Of a stretch of DNA of 64,000 bases, positions 34,870-47,499 are shown piece after piece (position 1 is the first letter of the stretch; every line of letters starts with the position of its first letter). Location of the stretch: positions 11,176,648 to 11,240,647 of the forward strand of contig CM073329.1 in NCBI GenBank assembly GCA_037043015.1, given 5' to 3'. The notes under the pieces were generated by a model, which saw only the letters and a list, made by a program, of their open reading frames with translations, ran no database searches and was not told where the DNA came from. The position numbers and the translations under genes are program-made. The stretch comes from Bryum argenteum. Its lineage: Eukaryota > Streptophyta > Bryopsida > Bryales > Bryaceae.

Positions 34870-37800
34870 GGTCATCGTCGATAGCTTGGGTTTGCATTGC
34901 GATATATTCTAATATGTGGGCCTTCGCAGATTGGATAATGCAAATGTTGCTTGGAACCCGCACTCCAAAGACATTGCGGTTTCTCCCCGACTATGGCGGA
35001 CATGATTTTTTCGGTTCGTCCGCCCATGAAAAAAATACATGCCTCTTTCTCTATCCAATCGTGATTCTCCCCGGATGGCTCCCACAATGAATCCAAAAGT
35101 TTGCATACCGTTGTAAAGAGGATCTCGGTCCGTCAACAACTCCCCCCCTCGTATGATTGGCCAATACCAACAAACTTTCATCTTGATTTTATTCCGCCTT
35201 TTCCGTCTTCAATCACCTTCCCTAAATAAAATGGAACACCTCGTCTACTTCTCGCACGATCAACACCGAGGGCTACAAATTGTCCGAAAGGATATCGGAT
35301 TGAGGATCAAGGTGGGGAAAAGGATCGTCAAGACTTTCCGATACCGCTCTTTTTCTTGGTTCCATCAAAGATGTGATTGCGAGCCGTTCTTTTGTGCCTC
35401 TACGACCGCTTGGTTAGGTGGCCTCTCTCTTCGATGACCAAAGTATCCTCTAGCCTCGAATTTGGAAGCATCGCCACTATTTGGTCCACAATAGTAATCT
35501 CGTGGTTTGATTCATTTCGATCGTCAATAACATCTATTGATGCATCTATAGTAGGTGATGTCTCTAATACCTACGAAGGCCAAAGTGTGAAGAACTATGC
35601 TCGTTGCTACGATCTTTGCTTGGAAATTCGGCTAGGTATAGTTTCAAATGTTCGGCCTCTCTTTTCGCTTCACCATTTTTTTCCGGATGTTGGAATCTTT
35701 GAATGCACCTTTCTTTGTATGCAATAAAGTCATCCAATGCCTTCAACTCCCTTTCTTTCATCACCGCAAACACCTTTGCAAACGATGGTCGTTCTTCTTT
35801 ATTTGGTAGCGATCGCAACATCTTTGTCCCTAACTCGGTCCCCATTTATCCTTGCTATAATGTTTGTGTTGTCTTTCGAACCTTACCGACCCCCTCTCGA
35901 TTGTCCATATAGAATCGCATGTGGTGCGGAAAGGTTATGCCAACCAAAAAAGTCCCCACCCGTCGATAAGTGAGGGGTTATGAAGGACTTCTAGTCCCAC
36001 ACATTTTCTAAGAAGTCCGCGCGCTAACAAACGCCTCTGTTATGGATGTACCTTGTTCTATTAGACTAAGCATTTCTTTCAATGAGTCGATGTCCGACCT
36101 CTTCAACACATTAGATATACAACTAAAGCGTTGGTCGATATCTTCGTGTGTGTATGGCCCACTATAAGGAAAGAGAGCTCCACCTCTTGAAAAAAAACCC
36201 AATCCCACCAATGAAACACATAGAAAGAAACATGTAAATGTTTTTATTCTCTCGTGTGCGATTATCCGCTTGATACGTAATGTTGGAGGCAAAAAGCGTT
36301 TTCTCCTCTTCACATCTCCTATCACGCGCAACAATGCGCCACCACCTGGTTGCTATCGTATTTAATGGTGCGCGCCGAACCACACATCGCGAGATAAACC
36401 AATCCCATGTACGAGGGCTCCACACAAATGGGTCTTCACAAACCGATCTTCGATGTTCTTCACGGTTTGACGATTCGGTACCATGGTAGTGTTTTGATCC
36501 ACGCCATCAACGATGATGCACATGTACAACTTCGGGCTGATATAGCACGACCTCTTAAATATCCAATAATCCCTCCGTTCCTTCATCGAATACGCAGATG
36601 CATCATAAACAACTCTTTTATTTTGATCCGAAAGATCCGCATTCGTGGTTCCCTCCACGGCACATTTATACTCCCAAAGAAGGTGATAACACTTTGAAAA
36701 CCTCGAGAATGGGGTACGCGGACATGAGGATATCGATGCTTTCCACATCCTCCGGAACGAGCTAATTGAAATGGTTTCTCCGTTACAAACTCTCTTCACC
36801 TCCTCGTTCACGTAATTGAATATATCGGACTTCCGAGTATTCGTAGGCGAGGAGAATAAGAGGCACCACTTCGTTGTCATCCTTACGAAAAATTGAACGA
36901 TGAGGTTGAGGACAACCAAACTTCGTCCCACAAATGATTTAAATGAGGCCTCTGCCGTGACATTCTAGTGCTCTCCGGCGGGTTTGAAAGGTCATTATTC
37001 GAAGTGAATCGCCGCCACTCTTCCATATATTAAACACTCCTTCTTGATTGTTTAAACCGTCTTTGTGAATATCCAACGCCAGAAAGATAACAGCATTGCA
37101 AACTTGTTTGCCATCTAACTTTGTGACAAATTTATCTCGTTGGAAACGTTCCGTCCGTGTATAAAAAAAAAAAAGATTTGTCTCATCCAAGATCTTGGTG
37201 CATAAGTAGAAGCCCACACATTATAACGCATGTCCAATAGATACCGTTCTTGAATGTCTCTCAAACAATTTTGTTTGCATCCTCCTCGCCCTATTGCCCT
37301 TTGACGCTTAGAAGAGATACCTTTGTAGATATACCTTCTCCGGAAGATGTCTCCTGGAATCTCTCGCTTCTTCTATTTTGATAGAATATGGACGTCGGGC
37401 CGCCTCGACATTTAATAAGCCCATCTACATGGGGCAAATCTCGGATGTTGGAAGAAGACTTTGAGAGAATGGAGAGTTCTCATCTACGGGGTTTGAAGCT
37501 ATACTCATCGGCCGAGACCTATCGGTGGATCCGGGTGTGTTGAAGTTGTCATGGAAATCAAATTCTTGCGCCAACCTCCGTGACAGGTGGCGTTTGAGAC
37601 CCATTCAATACGTCCTCGCCATTTTTGAATGGTGGGTTCCACGCTTATCGCGACGTAGATAAGACTTGTGCCAACGGATGATCAATCCAACACACATTCC
37701 AAGACGCTCCCACAATCTCTCCGGTCAACGCAATGCATCGTCTACCCTAGTGATGCGTCTTCGCCACCTCGGACGGGAATAACTTCGATCCATGCAATTG

Positions 37801-37960
37801 CGCGCCCGATTTAAATGTATACTCCCTAGTTGCCAAGCCGACAACTTCTCTTCTTTCTCGATAACAATTCAAATGTCCTTCCCAATTGAGATGAAATAGC
37901 CGAGTAATACCATCTCCAGTCCACCTTGCACGATTTGCTCAGATTAATCGCGCTCTCCCA
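34870..37960 (-). pseudogene. Broken DUF7869-type transposon-associated gene
   Basis: Several minus-strand frames carry consecutive pieces of one protein family (DUF7869, linked to mobile elements in plants and algae), which I recognise from conserved phrases. At 36362-36931 the frame shows KLYMCIIVDGVDQNTTMVPN, TVKNIEDRFVKTHLCG, ALVHGIGLSRDVWFGAHH. At 36008-36425, in two frames, come NRTRENKNIYMF, then THEDIDQRFSCISNVLKR and IEQGTSITEAF. At 35564-35845 comes ERPSFAKVFAVMKERELKAL. The frame changes at least three times, so it cannot be translated as read. Sequence on both sides, from 34909 and to about 37950, has the same CG-rich texture and is included as the likely extent. Confidence 0.65.
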
Positions 37961-39374
37961 TCGAACCGTTTGGATTAATGACATCGCGTCAGACGTATTG
38001 GGTGTTTTGATGTACTAAAGGGATTTGGAAATTGGAGTCATCCATTGTCGTTGTTGAACTAATAGGAACCTATACATTGCAAACATGTGAAAATATGTGT
38101 GTAAGCAATAGAAAATATCATTCATTCAAACGAACATATATTCTAGGACATAAATTTTGCTTCCAAACATGATTGTTAATGTTGGTTACTAAGTCAGTAA
38201 TGATATTGTATATAATTGTTAAGATTGTTTAAAGTTGTTAAATTACTTAGGATTATCTTGTGTACTTTATTTATATATAAATTAACGGTTTATCTACCTC
38301 TACAAACCTGTGTTGGATAAAATAATACAATGCTAAGTTTTGATTACATGGAAATAACAATAATCATGTTTGATACCTTGTCCAAGACTATGTTACACCT
38401 TAGGAATTGGATTGTTTGCGTTTCATAATACATTGCTAAAAATCGTTGATTGAAATAAAAAAGACAATGACAACATGAAATGGCGTCAATTTACTTTGTA
38501 CCTATGGCAATTTCTATTATAAATCCTACATCATGCTTTGAGCGTCATAAAACCACAAAAGATGGTGGTATTGTTTAGGATAAAGGAATAATTATTGCAA
38601 TGACAATGATTATAGAAAGTTACAACTTACTTATAGGTTCAATTAAATTTGCAAGAAAAATAATATTTGCAATATTCATTGTATGATCTATTATCATAGC
38701 GATGGATAGAATTATCATGTGTTCTTGTATGAATGCAATATATTATTGTTTGGAAAATATGGTAATTTTAAACTTTAACTTTAACTTCTACTACATTATA
38801 AAATTGAAAGTTGAATAAAACTTGCAATCAATGATTCAATTGCACTCAAGTAGGAACAAAGTTTTATAGAAGAACAAAAATATTAAATCAAATTGGAACT
38901 AAATTATTCCCACCTCAATGAGTTAGCTTTATAGGGCTTAGAACCAAGTGGTGTTCACACCACATGTCCATTCTTAGACATGCTCTTCAATAGATGTAAA
39001 AATATAGAGCGCGGAAACATACAACAAATAAACCGGAATTTAGCAATGCAAACACTTGTGCGTTAGAGATTATTCAACTAGTAACTTACATTTTGAGTCA
39101 TCTTGGAATTTGAAAGAAAAAATAAAAAAATAAATTTAATTTTCAGTCAATTTTAAGAATTAAAAAATGATTCACAACATACAACAAAATTTCAAGAATT
39201 TAGTGAAACAATAACTTGTAGATTACATTATTTAGCCTTCTACTAAAATCATTCAATTCAATTTTTCATAATTATAGAAAGTTTTTAAAAAACTTAACAT
39301 ACAACAAAATTGCTATAATACAAAGAATAAAAATACCTTTGATTAGACATCCTCAACTAAAAATGACATTATTT

Positions 39375-39378
<4 letters not shown>
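37961..39378. other. AT-rich intergenic tract, nothing recognised
   Basis: The composition changes sharply to AT-rich after about 37990. I see no open frame above 60 codons, no terminal repeats and no RNA gene. Confidence 0.5.
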
Positions 39379-39416
<38 letters not shown>

Positions 39417-39511
39417 AAAAGAGAGGAGGTGGTAGAGGTGTTAGCACCGCAAGTGAGGGGGGGTGGGTGTGCCCGGCGAACACCTCTACCACCTCCTCCT
39501 TTTTTTTTTTT
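39379..39511. repeat. Poly(A), perfect 19-bp inverted repeat and poly(T): foldback
   Basis: A run of 36 A residues (39379-39414) is followed by arm 39423-39441, a 38-nt G-rich loop, arm 39480-39498 (perfect complement of the first) and a T run (39501-39511). The A and T runs extend the pairing, so the whole segment can fold into one long hairpin. It lies about 80 bp before the LTR retrotransposon. Confidence 0.8.
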
Positions 39512-39593
39512 CCATCCGACCTCCCCGCTTCGATCTTGGCGCACACTTGTTTCTTTCTTCCTCCTCCGCCTGCTCGTGTTTTGAAGGTCGTTG

Positions 39594-40058
39594 TGTCGGG
39601 ACACGGCAATGAGATTATAAGAATATGTGGAAACTAACAAGAATCGACGGGAGAGCTTGAATTAACAAGAATACACGAACAACAACAAGAGAGATGAGCT
39701 AGAGCTCCAAGAGATGCGTTGTTGAGACCGGGTTGCCCTCACCGACTCCTATATATACTAGTTAAGAAGAAGGTTCAAGTAACCTTCCTCAACCTAGGAC
39801 CTTCTAAGATCTTCCAAGAACTTCCAAGACCTTCCGAAGCTTCCGGGGCCTTCCCGGAAACTTCAAGGACCTTCCAAAACTTCCAGAGACTTCGGGAACT
39901 TCCGAAGAAGTTCCGGAAGCTTCTAACCTTCTAGAACCTTCCTAAGTTGTCTACCTAGTACGTGGCCGTGACAGGGGAATCTTCAAGGAATCTTTTAGGG
40001 AATCTTCAGAGAATATTTTAGAAGAACCTTCTAGAAACTTCTTGTGTATGTCCCGACA
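39594..40058 (-). repeat. LTR of element 2 (3' LTR in element orientation)
   Basis: The LTR begins TGTCGGGACA and ends TGTCCCGACA. It carries 'ctcctatatatac' (TATA-like) and many 'cttccaag(a/g)' type repeats. It is about 50 bp shorter than its partner at 45233-45749. The differences cluster at CAG and CTG trinucleotides. Confidence 0.9.
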
Positions 40059-43000
40059 TCACCTCCCCTTCTAGCTTCGAGGTCTCCAGGAAATTAACGT
40101 TGTTGTTAGTCAATACCAACGCAGGAAAATGAAAATCGCCGCATTGACATCCGCAATAAACTCCAATTGTTGTTCACGGGCAAGTGGTTCATCGGTCCTT
40201 GAAGCCAACGATAGTGGCCGACGCTTCCACCACCGGCGTGAAGCGCAACGTATGCCCGTTATGGAATTGTCCCGCAAACACACCTTCCAGCGGTCATTGA
40301 AAGCGGGCTCGACCTCAAATACAATCACCGGCGATCGATTGTTCGGAATCCTCCGTCGGCGTCGTGGTGAGGCGGTTCTTCATCTCAGGTCGCCGCCGAG
40401 AGTTGGTTGGTTGAGATGGCATAACCGGTATGTTATCTATCTCTTGACTATCCATGACTAAAAACCAAACTATGACTATAGAGAAATTCTATCTAGAACA
40501 AAATATGTAAATCAAATGTGAATCGAGGTTGTGTTCACTCTCCCCTTTTATTCTCCCGAGTGGGCAAGCGTCGGAGAAAGTTATCGTCGGAAAAGGCTTA
40601 GGTTCACGAGGATATCGTTGATGAAATTCCATGCCCTTTTCCGGCGCATTTCAAGATTTTCGGCATGTTTTAGGGGTTCTTTCGTTGATGTCGTATCCGC
40701 TCCAATCACAAAATACTCCAAGTTTTTCTCAAGCCTGCGTAGTGAATCCAAAGACCTTATCCACCTCATATTCCTCGTGGTTCTCAATTTCAATACTAGG
40801 TGGCGGCCCTCGCACTCTTAGGAAAAGTCGACTCTCGATAAGGTTCCAATAAAGACACGTAGAAGACCGGATGGATGTACCTTCATAGTAGCTTCAGTAA
40901 CTCCAACCGATACGCCACCTGGATTGATTTGTTTACGGATGGCAAATGGTCCCAATCTTCGATAGTCCAACTTATCACACGGCCGCTTGGTCTTGATATT
41001 CCGTCAAGCGAGCCCATACTTTATCTCCGATCTTGAAAGTAGGTCTCATTCGAAATTTATCTGCGGGACGCCTTGTACAACTCTTGGGCGGTTTGCAATT
41101 GAAGTCTCGGCGTTCTTGAAGTTCCGATAGGCGCCGCAATGAAAATCTCTTATTTCTTTGGGTTGTTATTGGCATCTGAATTCCATAAATCGAGCGGGTG
41201 GTATCCGTAGTTAGCGAAGAATGGTGTTTGTTGGGGCCGACGCAATGAATAGTGTTGTTGTGGCGAACTCGGCAAGCGGTAGATACTCGATCCAATCGTC
41301 TGGCGATAGTTGATGGTGCAGCGTAGATCTCGCTTCCAAATACTGATTCACCCGTTCCGTCGTCCGTCGGTTTGAGGATGAAATGCGAAGAAAACGATAT
41401 CCACCTTCAATATCTCAAATAGAGATTTTAACTTGGAGACGAACCGGGTTCCGCGATCCGACACAATATCATCTCGGCAAGCCGTGATAACGATATACAT
41501 TATCGAAAAAAGTCTTCTTTGTATCTTGGTTTCGACGATGTCTTCTTGCAAGCGAACAAAATGCGCCATCTTCGTCACCGATCTACCACAACAAAGATCT
41601 TTGTCAAACGAGTTTGAAGGCGGCAGAGTCCGTAATGAAATCCATGGAAATCAAGACCATGGTCGATGCGGGATAAGCGAATGGCCGCAAAAAGTCCATG
41701 CAGGGCGATGCCGAGGGTTCTTCGACTTGAACAAATATCACAAGAGAGAACAAACTCCTTCACATCCTTCCACATTTGGGCCACCGAGAAGTCTCGCGAA
41801 ATAAGCTCCAATGTCTTGTTGTATCCAAAATGTCCTGCATTTGGAAAGTCGTGGCGTGATTGGAGGACTCGAAGTCGTGTTCGTCCCTTAGGAATATACA
41901 TCGCTTCTTCAAAGTACAAAAGATCTCCTCCACTCAACTTGTCATTATCAAGACGCTTTCGATCTCGAGAAGCTACTGAGAATCTTCAATTGTCGTGAAG
42001 ACGATTCGGTTAAAGAAGTCCGTATCGATTGGCGTGTGATGAGCGCAAATTCTAAAATCTTTCGGTTTTTAAGAATGTGGTGCATTGTTGATGAAAGCGC
42101 CGCTTCTCAAACCTTTTAGGCGCCGGATACGATCTCCCGATAAGGCATCGGATAGTCCTTGTTGTTTCCAGGCCGATAGGTAATAACAAAGTCAAATCGT
42201 GACAACGACATATTCCACGAAAGCAGCGTCGATTCAAGACTCGGCCCCGACATAAAGTACTCCAAATTCTTGTGATCCGTGTATACGGTCGGCTGGATGT
42301 CTGTGCCTTCGAGAAAGTGTCACGCTCTTGGAAGGAATCTACTATGGCAAGAAGTTCCTTATCGTGGATTCATAATTGATTTTTCAGAGAAAACTTTCGA
42401 GAATAGAACGCCACTAGATGAAGCTTCCCGTCCACGTCCATCAGTGAAAAGACGGCTCCCAAAGAAAATCAAGCGTCGGTCTCAAATAGAAGAAGCGCTG
42501 TAAAGTCGGGATGTACCAAGATTGGAGGTGTGATAAATGCCATCTTGAGGTCTTGGAATGCTTTCTTGCTTGAGGTCCCCATTCGAGCTTGTCCTTATAA
42601 GTCAACCGAGTGAGTGGAGCGGCGACTCGAGAATAATTCTTGATGAAGATTCGATAGAAGTTAGCAAATCCAAGAAAACATTAGACGTCTCTAAACTGTC
42701 TCTGGAACCTCCAATGATACAATTGCTTCCACCTTCTTAGGGTCCATCTTCAAGCCGTCTGTAGTTGCAATGAACCCTAAAAACTCCATCTCGGTTTGGT
42801 GGAATAGGCACTTCTCCAACTTGGCGTAGAGTCGCCGTTCGTAGTTTTCTCGAGGACCAAACGAGCGTGGTTCCGTCTCTTCTTCGTTTTTGGAAAATAT
42901 CGGGATGTCATCCAGGATAGATGACAACAAAGTCGTCGAGTGCTTCCCGAAAGATGTCATTCATCATGTGTTGGAAAACAACGGAAAGCGTTGGTAAGGC

Positions 43001-45232
43001 GCCAAAAGCGCATTTACATTATATTCAAAATGGCCATACCTTTATTTTAATTTGTCTTCCACTCGTCTCTCCTTCCTCGATCCGCACGAGGTTGTAAGCT
43101 CCTCGGATCAATTTTTGTAAAGATCTTTCACGCCCGAGCTGCTCAAGAGACAGTAAATCGAGGGTAGCGGGTAACGATTTTCTTAGTTACCTTGTTGAGG
43201 CCTCGATAGTCCACGCACATTCGTAAGGAGCCATCCTTCTTCTTTACAAACAAAGATCGGTGCCCCGGTGGCGACTTTGAATGACGAATGAAGTTCTTCG
43301 CTAGATTCTCGTTAATGTCTTTTCTTGACTCCGCTAACTCCGTTTGAGAGATTGTAGATTGGGCCAAAAGGCGGTTGTCTCCTTCTTGCAGGTCTACGGC
43401 GCGTCGTATGGCCGATCTTTCCGTAGTATGTCGCGTTCTTCTTCAAACACGTCCTCAATATCTTGTATATTTCTGGTATCTTTGCCGTCGAACTCTTCTC
43501 CGTGCTAGTTGAAATTGCATAGATACAAAGAGTCTGCTTCTTTGGATGATCGTCTTAACGCCCTTCTTTCCAATAAACAATGGTTTTCCTATCTTGGGAT
43601 GTCTACTAGGTTGGCTCTTGGAATGTTCTTTGGAAAAAGTCATTTTCCGCAACTTCCAATCTATGGTAGGGTTATGTTGTTCTAACCAAGAGAGACCTAG
43701 GATGACGAGGGGTTTGACGGGGTTAATGACATTAAAAACAGCGTAACTACTATGGTCCTTAAACGCCACCTCTATAGAGTGCGATTCAGGTGACATTTCT
43801 TGGGAGACAATAAAGGTCGTCCATCTATCACCTCTACATAAACAGGTTTGGACACTGTACTAGAGCGAATCTTGTGGCGCTTACAGAAATTCTTCATTTA
43901 AAAAACAAGTAGATGCTCCCGAATCTAATAGAGCTAAAGTTTTGTGTTTTTGAGGACCAAGAGACGAGGAATTGTAAAACAACAGGCGGGTTGGACGAGA
44001 GAAAGAGGAACACGATTGTTGTTGTGGCATTGAATCGTCAAGCCGCATGGTTCCTCATCAGAATGCAAGATCGTCGTTTTCGGGATCACCGCACTCCTAG
44101 TCTTAACAATGCGCCGGTTCTCGCTTCTTGGGGCAATTTCAACCTTGTGGCCTTCTTCTCCATGAGACAAACAGAGTCCTTCTTCCATACGCCGTTTCTT
44201 CTCTTCGGGTAAGAGCTCGCGACACGTGCCGCGTCGATTTGCGTGGCTTCTGCTCCGAATGAGAACTCAAATTGTTTGCCAACATACTCGTGGTGTAGCG
44301 ACTCGTTTGGTATTTTGTATTTGGTCTTGACGATATTTGGAATAAACGGTTGTCGCACTTTATAGCTTGGCTAATGGCCGTTGAGCGTTTGCGGATCGGG
44401 AAGAGATAAAAGTAGGTCCTTCACATCATCCTCAAACCCCAATAAAACCGACTCACCAATGCTTTTTTCCCATGATTGATGTCACTGCTTGATTGTCTAA
44501 AATCCGATCGTCGTAGATCGACGCAGAGCGCATTCTTGTCGTAGTGATCGGATCTTTGTTGTAGCCCATCGGACCTTGTCGTATTCGCCAAACGCTTCGC
44601 AAATGCCTCCAAGAACGTCTCAAAGTTGCTCGAGAATTGGCGTCGTTTTCGAACAAGGGGCAAACCACGACAAAGCTTGCCCGTAGCGCGAGTTCCAACA
44701 AGTCTAACACGCGCCTCCTCCGTCGGATATCGTTGTTTTGTAAAATCGTTATCAACTTGATTTGGTTGACAAAACCTCGAAACTTGAAACGCGTTCCGTC
44801 GAAACATCGGGAAGACTAACTCTAGGCTCCTTCCGTTGTTGAATCATTGGGTTTTGTTGAACCAAAGGTGTAGTCGCCTCCTCCGGTGTAGTTGCTTGAG
44901 ACTGGTGAATCGCGGATGATGTTATCCCGGATGCTCCATTATTGTGAAGTCTTGCCATGGCTCCTTCTATCTCCGCTTGTCATGTGATAATGCAGCAAGA
45001 GCACTCGTGATGGCGTCAATTTGGATTCCAAATTTTCAGCCATACTAACGTCTTGATCTTTGACTAAATCTACGAAAGAAAAGAAAAAAATTTGACAAGA
45101 GAACAATATTGGTTTAGAGGAGGGTAATCCGCAACCTCTAAAACACTAAAGACACCTTCGAGAAGAGGGGTAATCCACTCTCTAACAAGAAGGACTAACT
45201 CTCATATTTGTGAGAAGGCGGTCTCGACAAAT

Positions 45233-45749
45233 CGTCGAGACACGGAAATGCAGATGATAAGAATATGTGGAAACTAACAAGAACTGACAGGAGCTTGAAT
45301 TAACAAGAAGAATACACGAACAACAACAAGAGAGATGAGCTAGAGCTCCAAGAGATGCGTTGTCGAGACTGAGGTTGCCCTCAGCCTCGACTCTTATATA
45401 TACTAGTTAAGAAGAAGGTTCTCCAGAACCTTCCTCAACCTAGGACCTTCTAAGACCTTCCAAGAACTTCCAAGACCTTCCAGAAGCTTCCAGGGCCTTC
45501 CGGAAACTTCAAGGACCTTCCAAAAACTTCCAGAGACTTCCAAAAACTTCCAGAGACTTCCAAAAACTTCCAGAGACTTCCAGAAACTTCCAGAAGTTTC
45601 CGGAAGCTTCTAGAACCTTCTAGAACCTTCCTAAGTTGTCTACCTAGTACGTGGCCGTGACACAGGGAATCTTCAAGGAATCTTTTAGGGAATCTTCAGA
45701 GAATATTTTAGAAGAACCTTCTAGAAACTTCTTGTGTATGTCCGTGACA
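45233..45749 (-). repeat. LTR of element 2 (5' LTR in element orientation)
   Basis: The partner LTR starts near 'tcgtcgagacacgg' and ends TGTCCGTGACA. It keeps a regular series of 'cttccaga(g/a)acttcc' repeats, about four copies at 45525-45600, only partly present in the other LTR. The TATA-like 'tatatatac' lies near 45395. The sequence just inside this LTR does not show the usual tRNA-iMet primer-binding site, so the primer is unknown. Confidence 0.85.
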
Positions 45750-47499
45750 CGTTGTTGCCGTTTCTTCCTCCTCCGCTCTTGCTCGTGTTTCTGCAGGTTG
45801 CTATTGTCTTTTCTTCCTCCTCCGCTCTTGCTCGTGTTTCTCAAAAACGCTGCTAGGACGATCTGTAGAGCACTAGGAGAGTTTCGTGACTTGTTGCAAC
45901 CAAAAATCTTTTTGCCGATTCTCCTTATCGCTTCTTCTTTGTTGTCTTAGAATCATTCGCTTGCTGCTCAAGTACCGAATCGCTTCTTTGCTATTGTACA
46001 GGATCGCCGCCCTCTTTGTTGCTATCGAATCGATGCTTGCTACTTACTGGCGATCTTGTTGCTATTCCTCATTGCTATCATTTGGTATTGTTGCTGCATT
46101 GTTGCGGCGTGCATTTTGGGTTCTTGTTCGCTCTTGTCATGCAGTGCGCTACTATTCAAGTTGTCCACTTTGTACTCGATATGTTAAAATCTTCGTCTTC
46201 CTCCCTTCATCCTCTTTGTGGTCTTTGTTGCAGCCATGCAGCCGCCACCAAAGCCACCAAAATCCTAATTTTAAAACCTTAAACCCTAAAAAAATTTAAA
46301 AATCTTTTAAAAATAAAAATAATAAAAAAATTAGCGAGAGATTGCAGGGGGTGTGTGCGCGCACAAGACACCCTTGAAACAATCAACCAAGTGAACTCCA
46401 ATAAACATCCCATTTACTATATTAAAGCCATTTCAAACGTCGATCCCGCCTATGAGGGATACCCGCCCATATTGATACCCGTCATACATTATAGTTACTT
46501 GCTTAAGAACAAGAAAAATGAAAACATTTAGCAACACATGATAGTAAAAATATTAATGTAGATATTGTAGAACTAACATCTTTCACATCTGATCGTTTGA
46601 GACTAAAAATATTACCTTCTTTTTACGATTCTAAATTTCTAAAATTGTCTTCACTCGTAAAAAGAGCATTTAACTTGATCAAACGTGTTCACACATTTTG
46701 GTCAAAGGAAAGAAAAAAATACTATTTTCTACATAAAACCTATAGATCTTCATTTAATTTTTTTTTTTTAGCGAAAATTTTATGTGATAAATAAATTCTT
46801 ATCAATCATTTTGGATTTTCATTCTAAAGCATGTTGAGTTCACAAAAGATTAAAATGTGGCATAAAATTTTGTCAAATAATTTCAATCTCGATCCTTTGT
46901 ATATTTGTTTTGAATATGCTACACACCTTTTCCATGTCTAGAAATTGGTTTTAAGGTAACCAACATGATCATGCCAATCATGATTTTAAAGAAGTTAGAC
47001 CTTGTATAGTGAATTTTTTTAAGCCAAGTGAAATTAAAATGTCTAGACCACTAAATACAATTAAGCAAATGAATTATTCTTATCATTTCAAATGCTATAA
47101 TATTTTAATCCTTCCGATGCATAGTAGCCTAAAAAAATTTGGTGGCTTTATATCAATGTTTATTTTAAGATTCTAGGATTAGAAGTCTTAAATTTCACTC
47201 TAAAACTAGATTTTGAAGCCACTTTTTGATAGTGAATGATTTGAAGTGTTTCTTGAAGAATAATGGCCTAGGCTTTTCGGGGCTAAAGAGTCGTCAATCA
47301 TAAAACAACTTCCACATGGAGTCATATTAGAATCAAAACAAACAAAATGGCCTATGTTTGTCTATATTCACATGAACCATGTGGTCGGATGGTGAATTTT
47401 GGTATAAGTTATCAATATTTTATTGAATAGAAATCAAAACAATTGTCAAATAGACTCTAAATTACACCATATTAACCATTATGATATTGTGTTCCAATG
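45750..47499. other. Target-site tandem repeat, then AT-rich tract
   Basis: From 45755 to 45850 a ~53-bp unit ('tttcttcctcctccgctctt', then 'gctcgtgtttct') repeats twice; a third, altered copy lies on the other side of element 2 at 39550-39590. The retrotransposon therefore inserted into this tandem repeat. The plus-strand frames at 45886-46299 are Ser/Leu/Cys-rich translations of pyrimidine-rich repeats and do not look real. From 46340 on the sequence is AT-rich with no coding signal. Confidence 0.55.

Larger units (their letters stand above)
39594..45749 (-). mobile_element. Ty3/gypsy LTR retrotransposon with target duplication CGTTG (element 2)
   Basis: Two related LTRs (39594-40058 and about 45233-45749) flank a 5.2-kb interior. 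The 5-bp direct repeat CGTTG lies just outside both ends (39589-39593 and 45750-45754), as expected of integrase. On the minus strand the interior holds gag-like sequence (44421-44958), a protease end (43455-43796, with VILGLSWLEQHNPTIDWKLR), RT pieces (43143-43367, 42691-42960), RNase H remnants, an integrase zinc finger (41575-41937, PKGRTRLRVLQSRHDFPNAG), integrase core pieces (41348-41578) and a C-terminal chromodomain-region remnant near 40600-40860. A polypurine tract (AGAAGGGGAGGTGA on the minus strand) abuts the LTR at 40059-40072. It is the same family as element 1 but has many more frameshifts, mostly single-base. Confidence 0.92.

Noticed and set aside
39373-39640. Minus-strand frames ending in poly-Phe
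   Set aside because: They are translations of the poly(A)/poly(T) foldback, not genes.
45886-46299. 137-codon Leu/Cys/Ser-rich frame resembling a membrane protein
   Set aside because: It translates a pyrimidine-rich low-complexity repeat; a second frame of similar length overlaps it.
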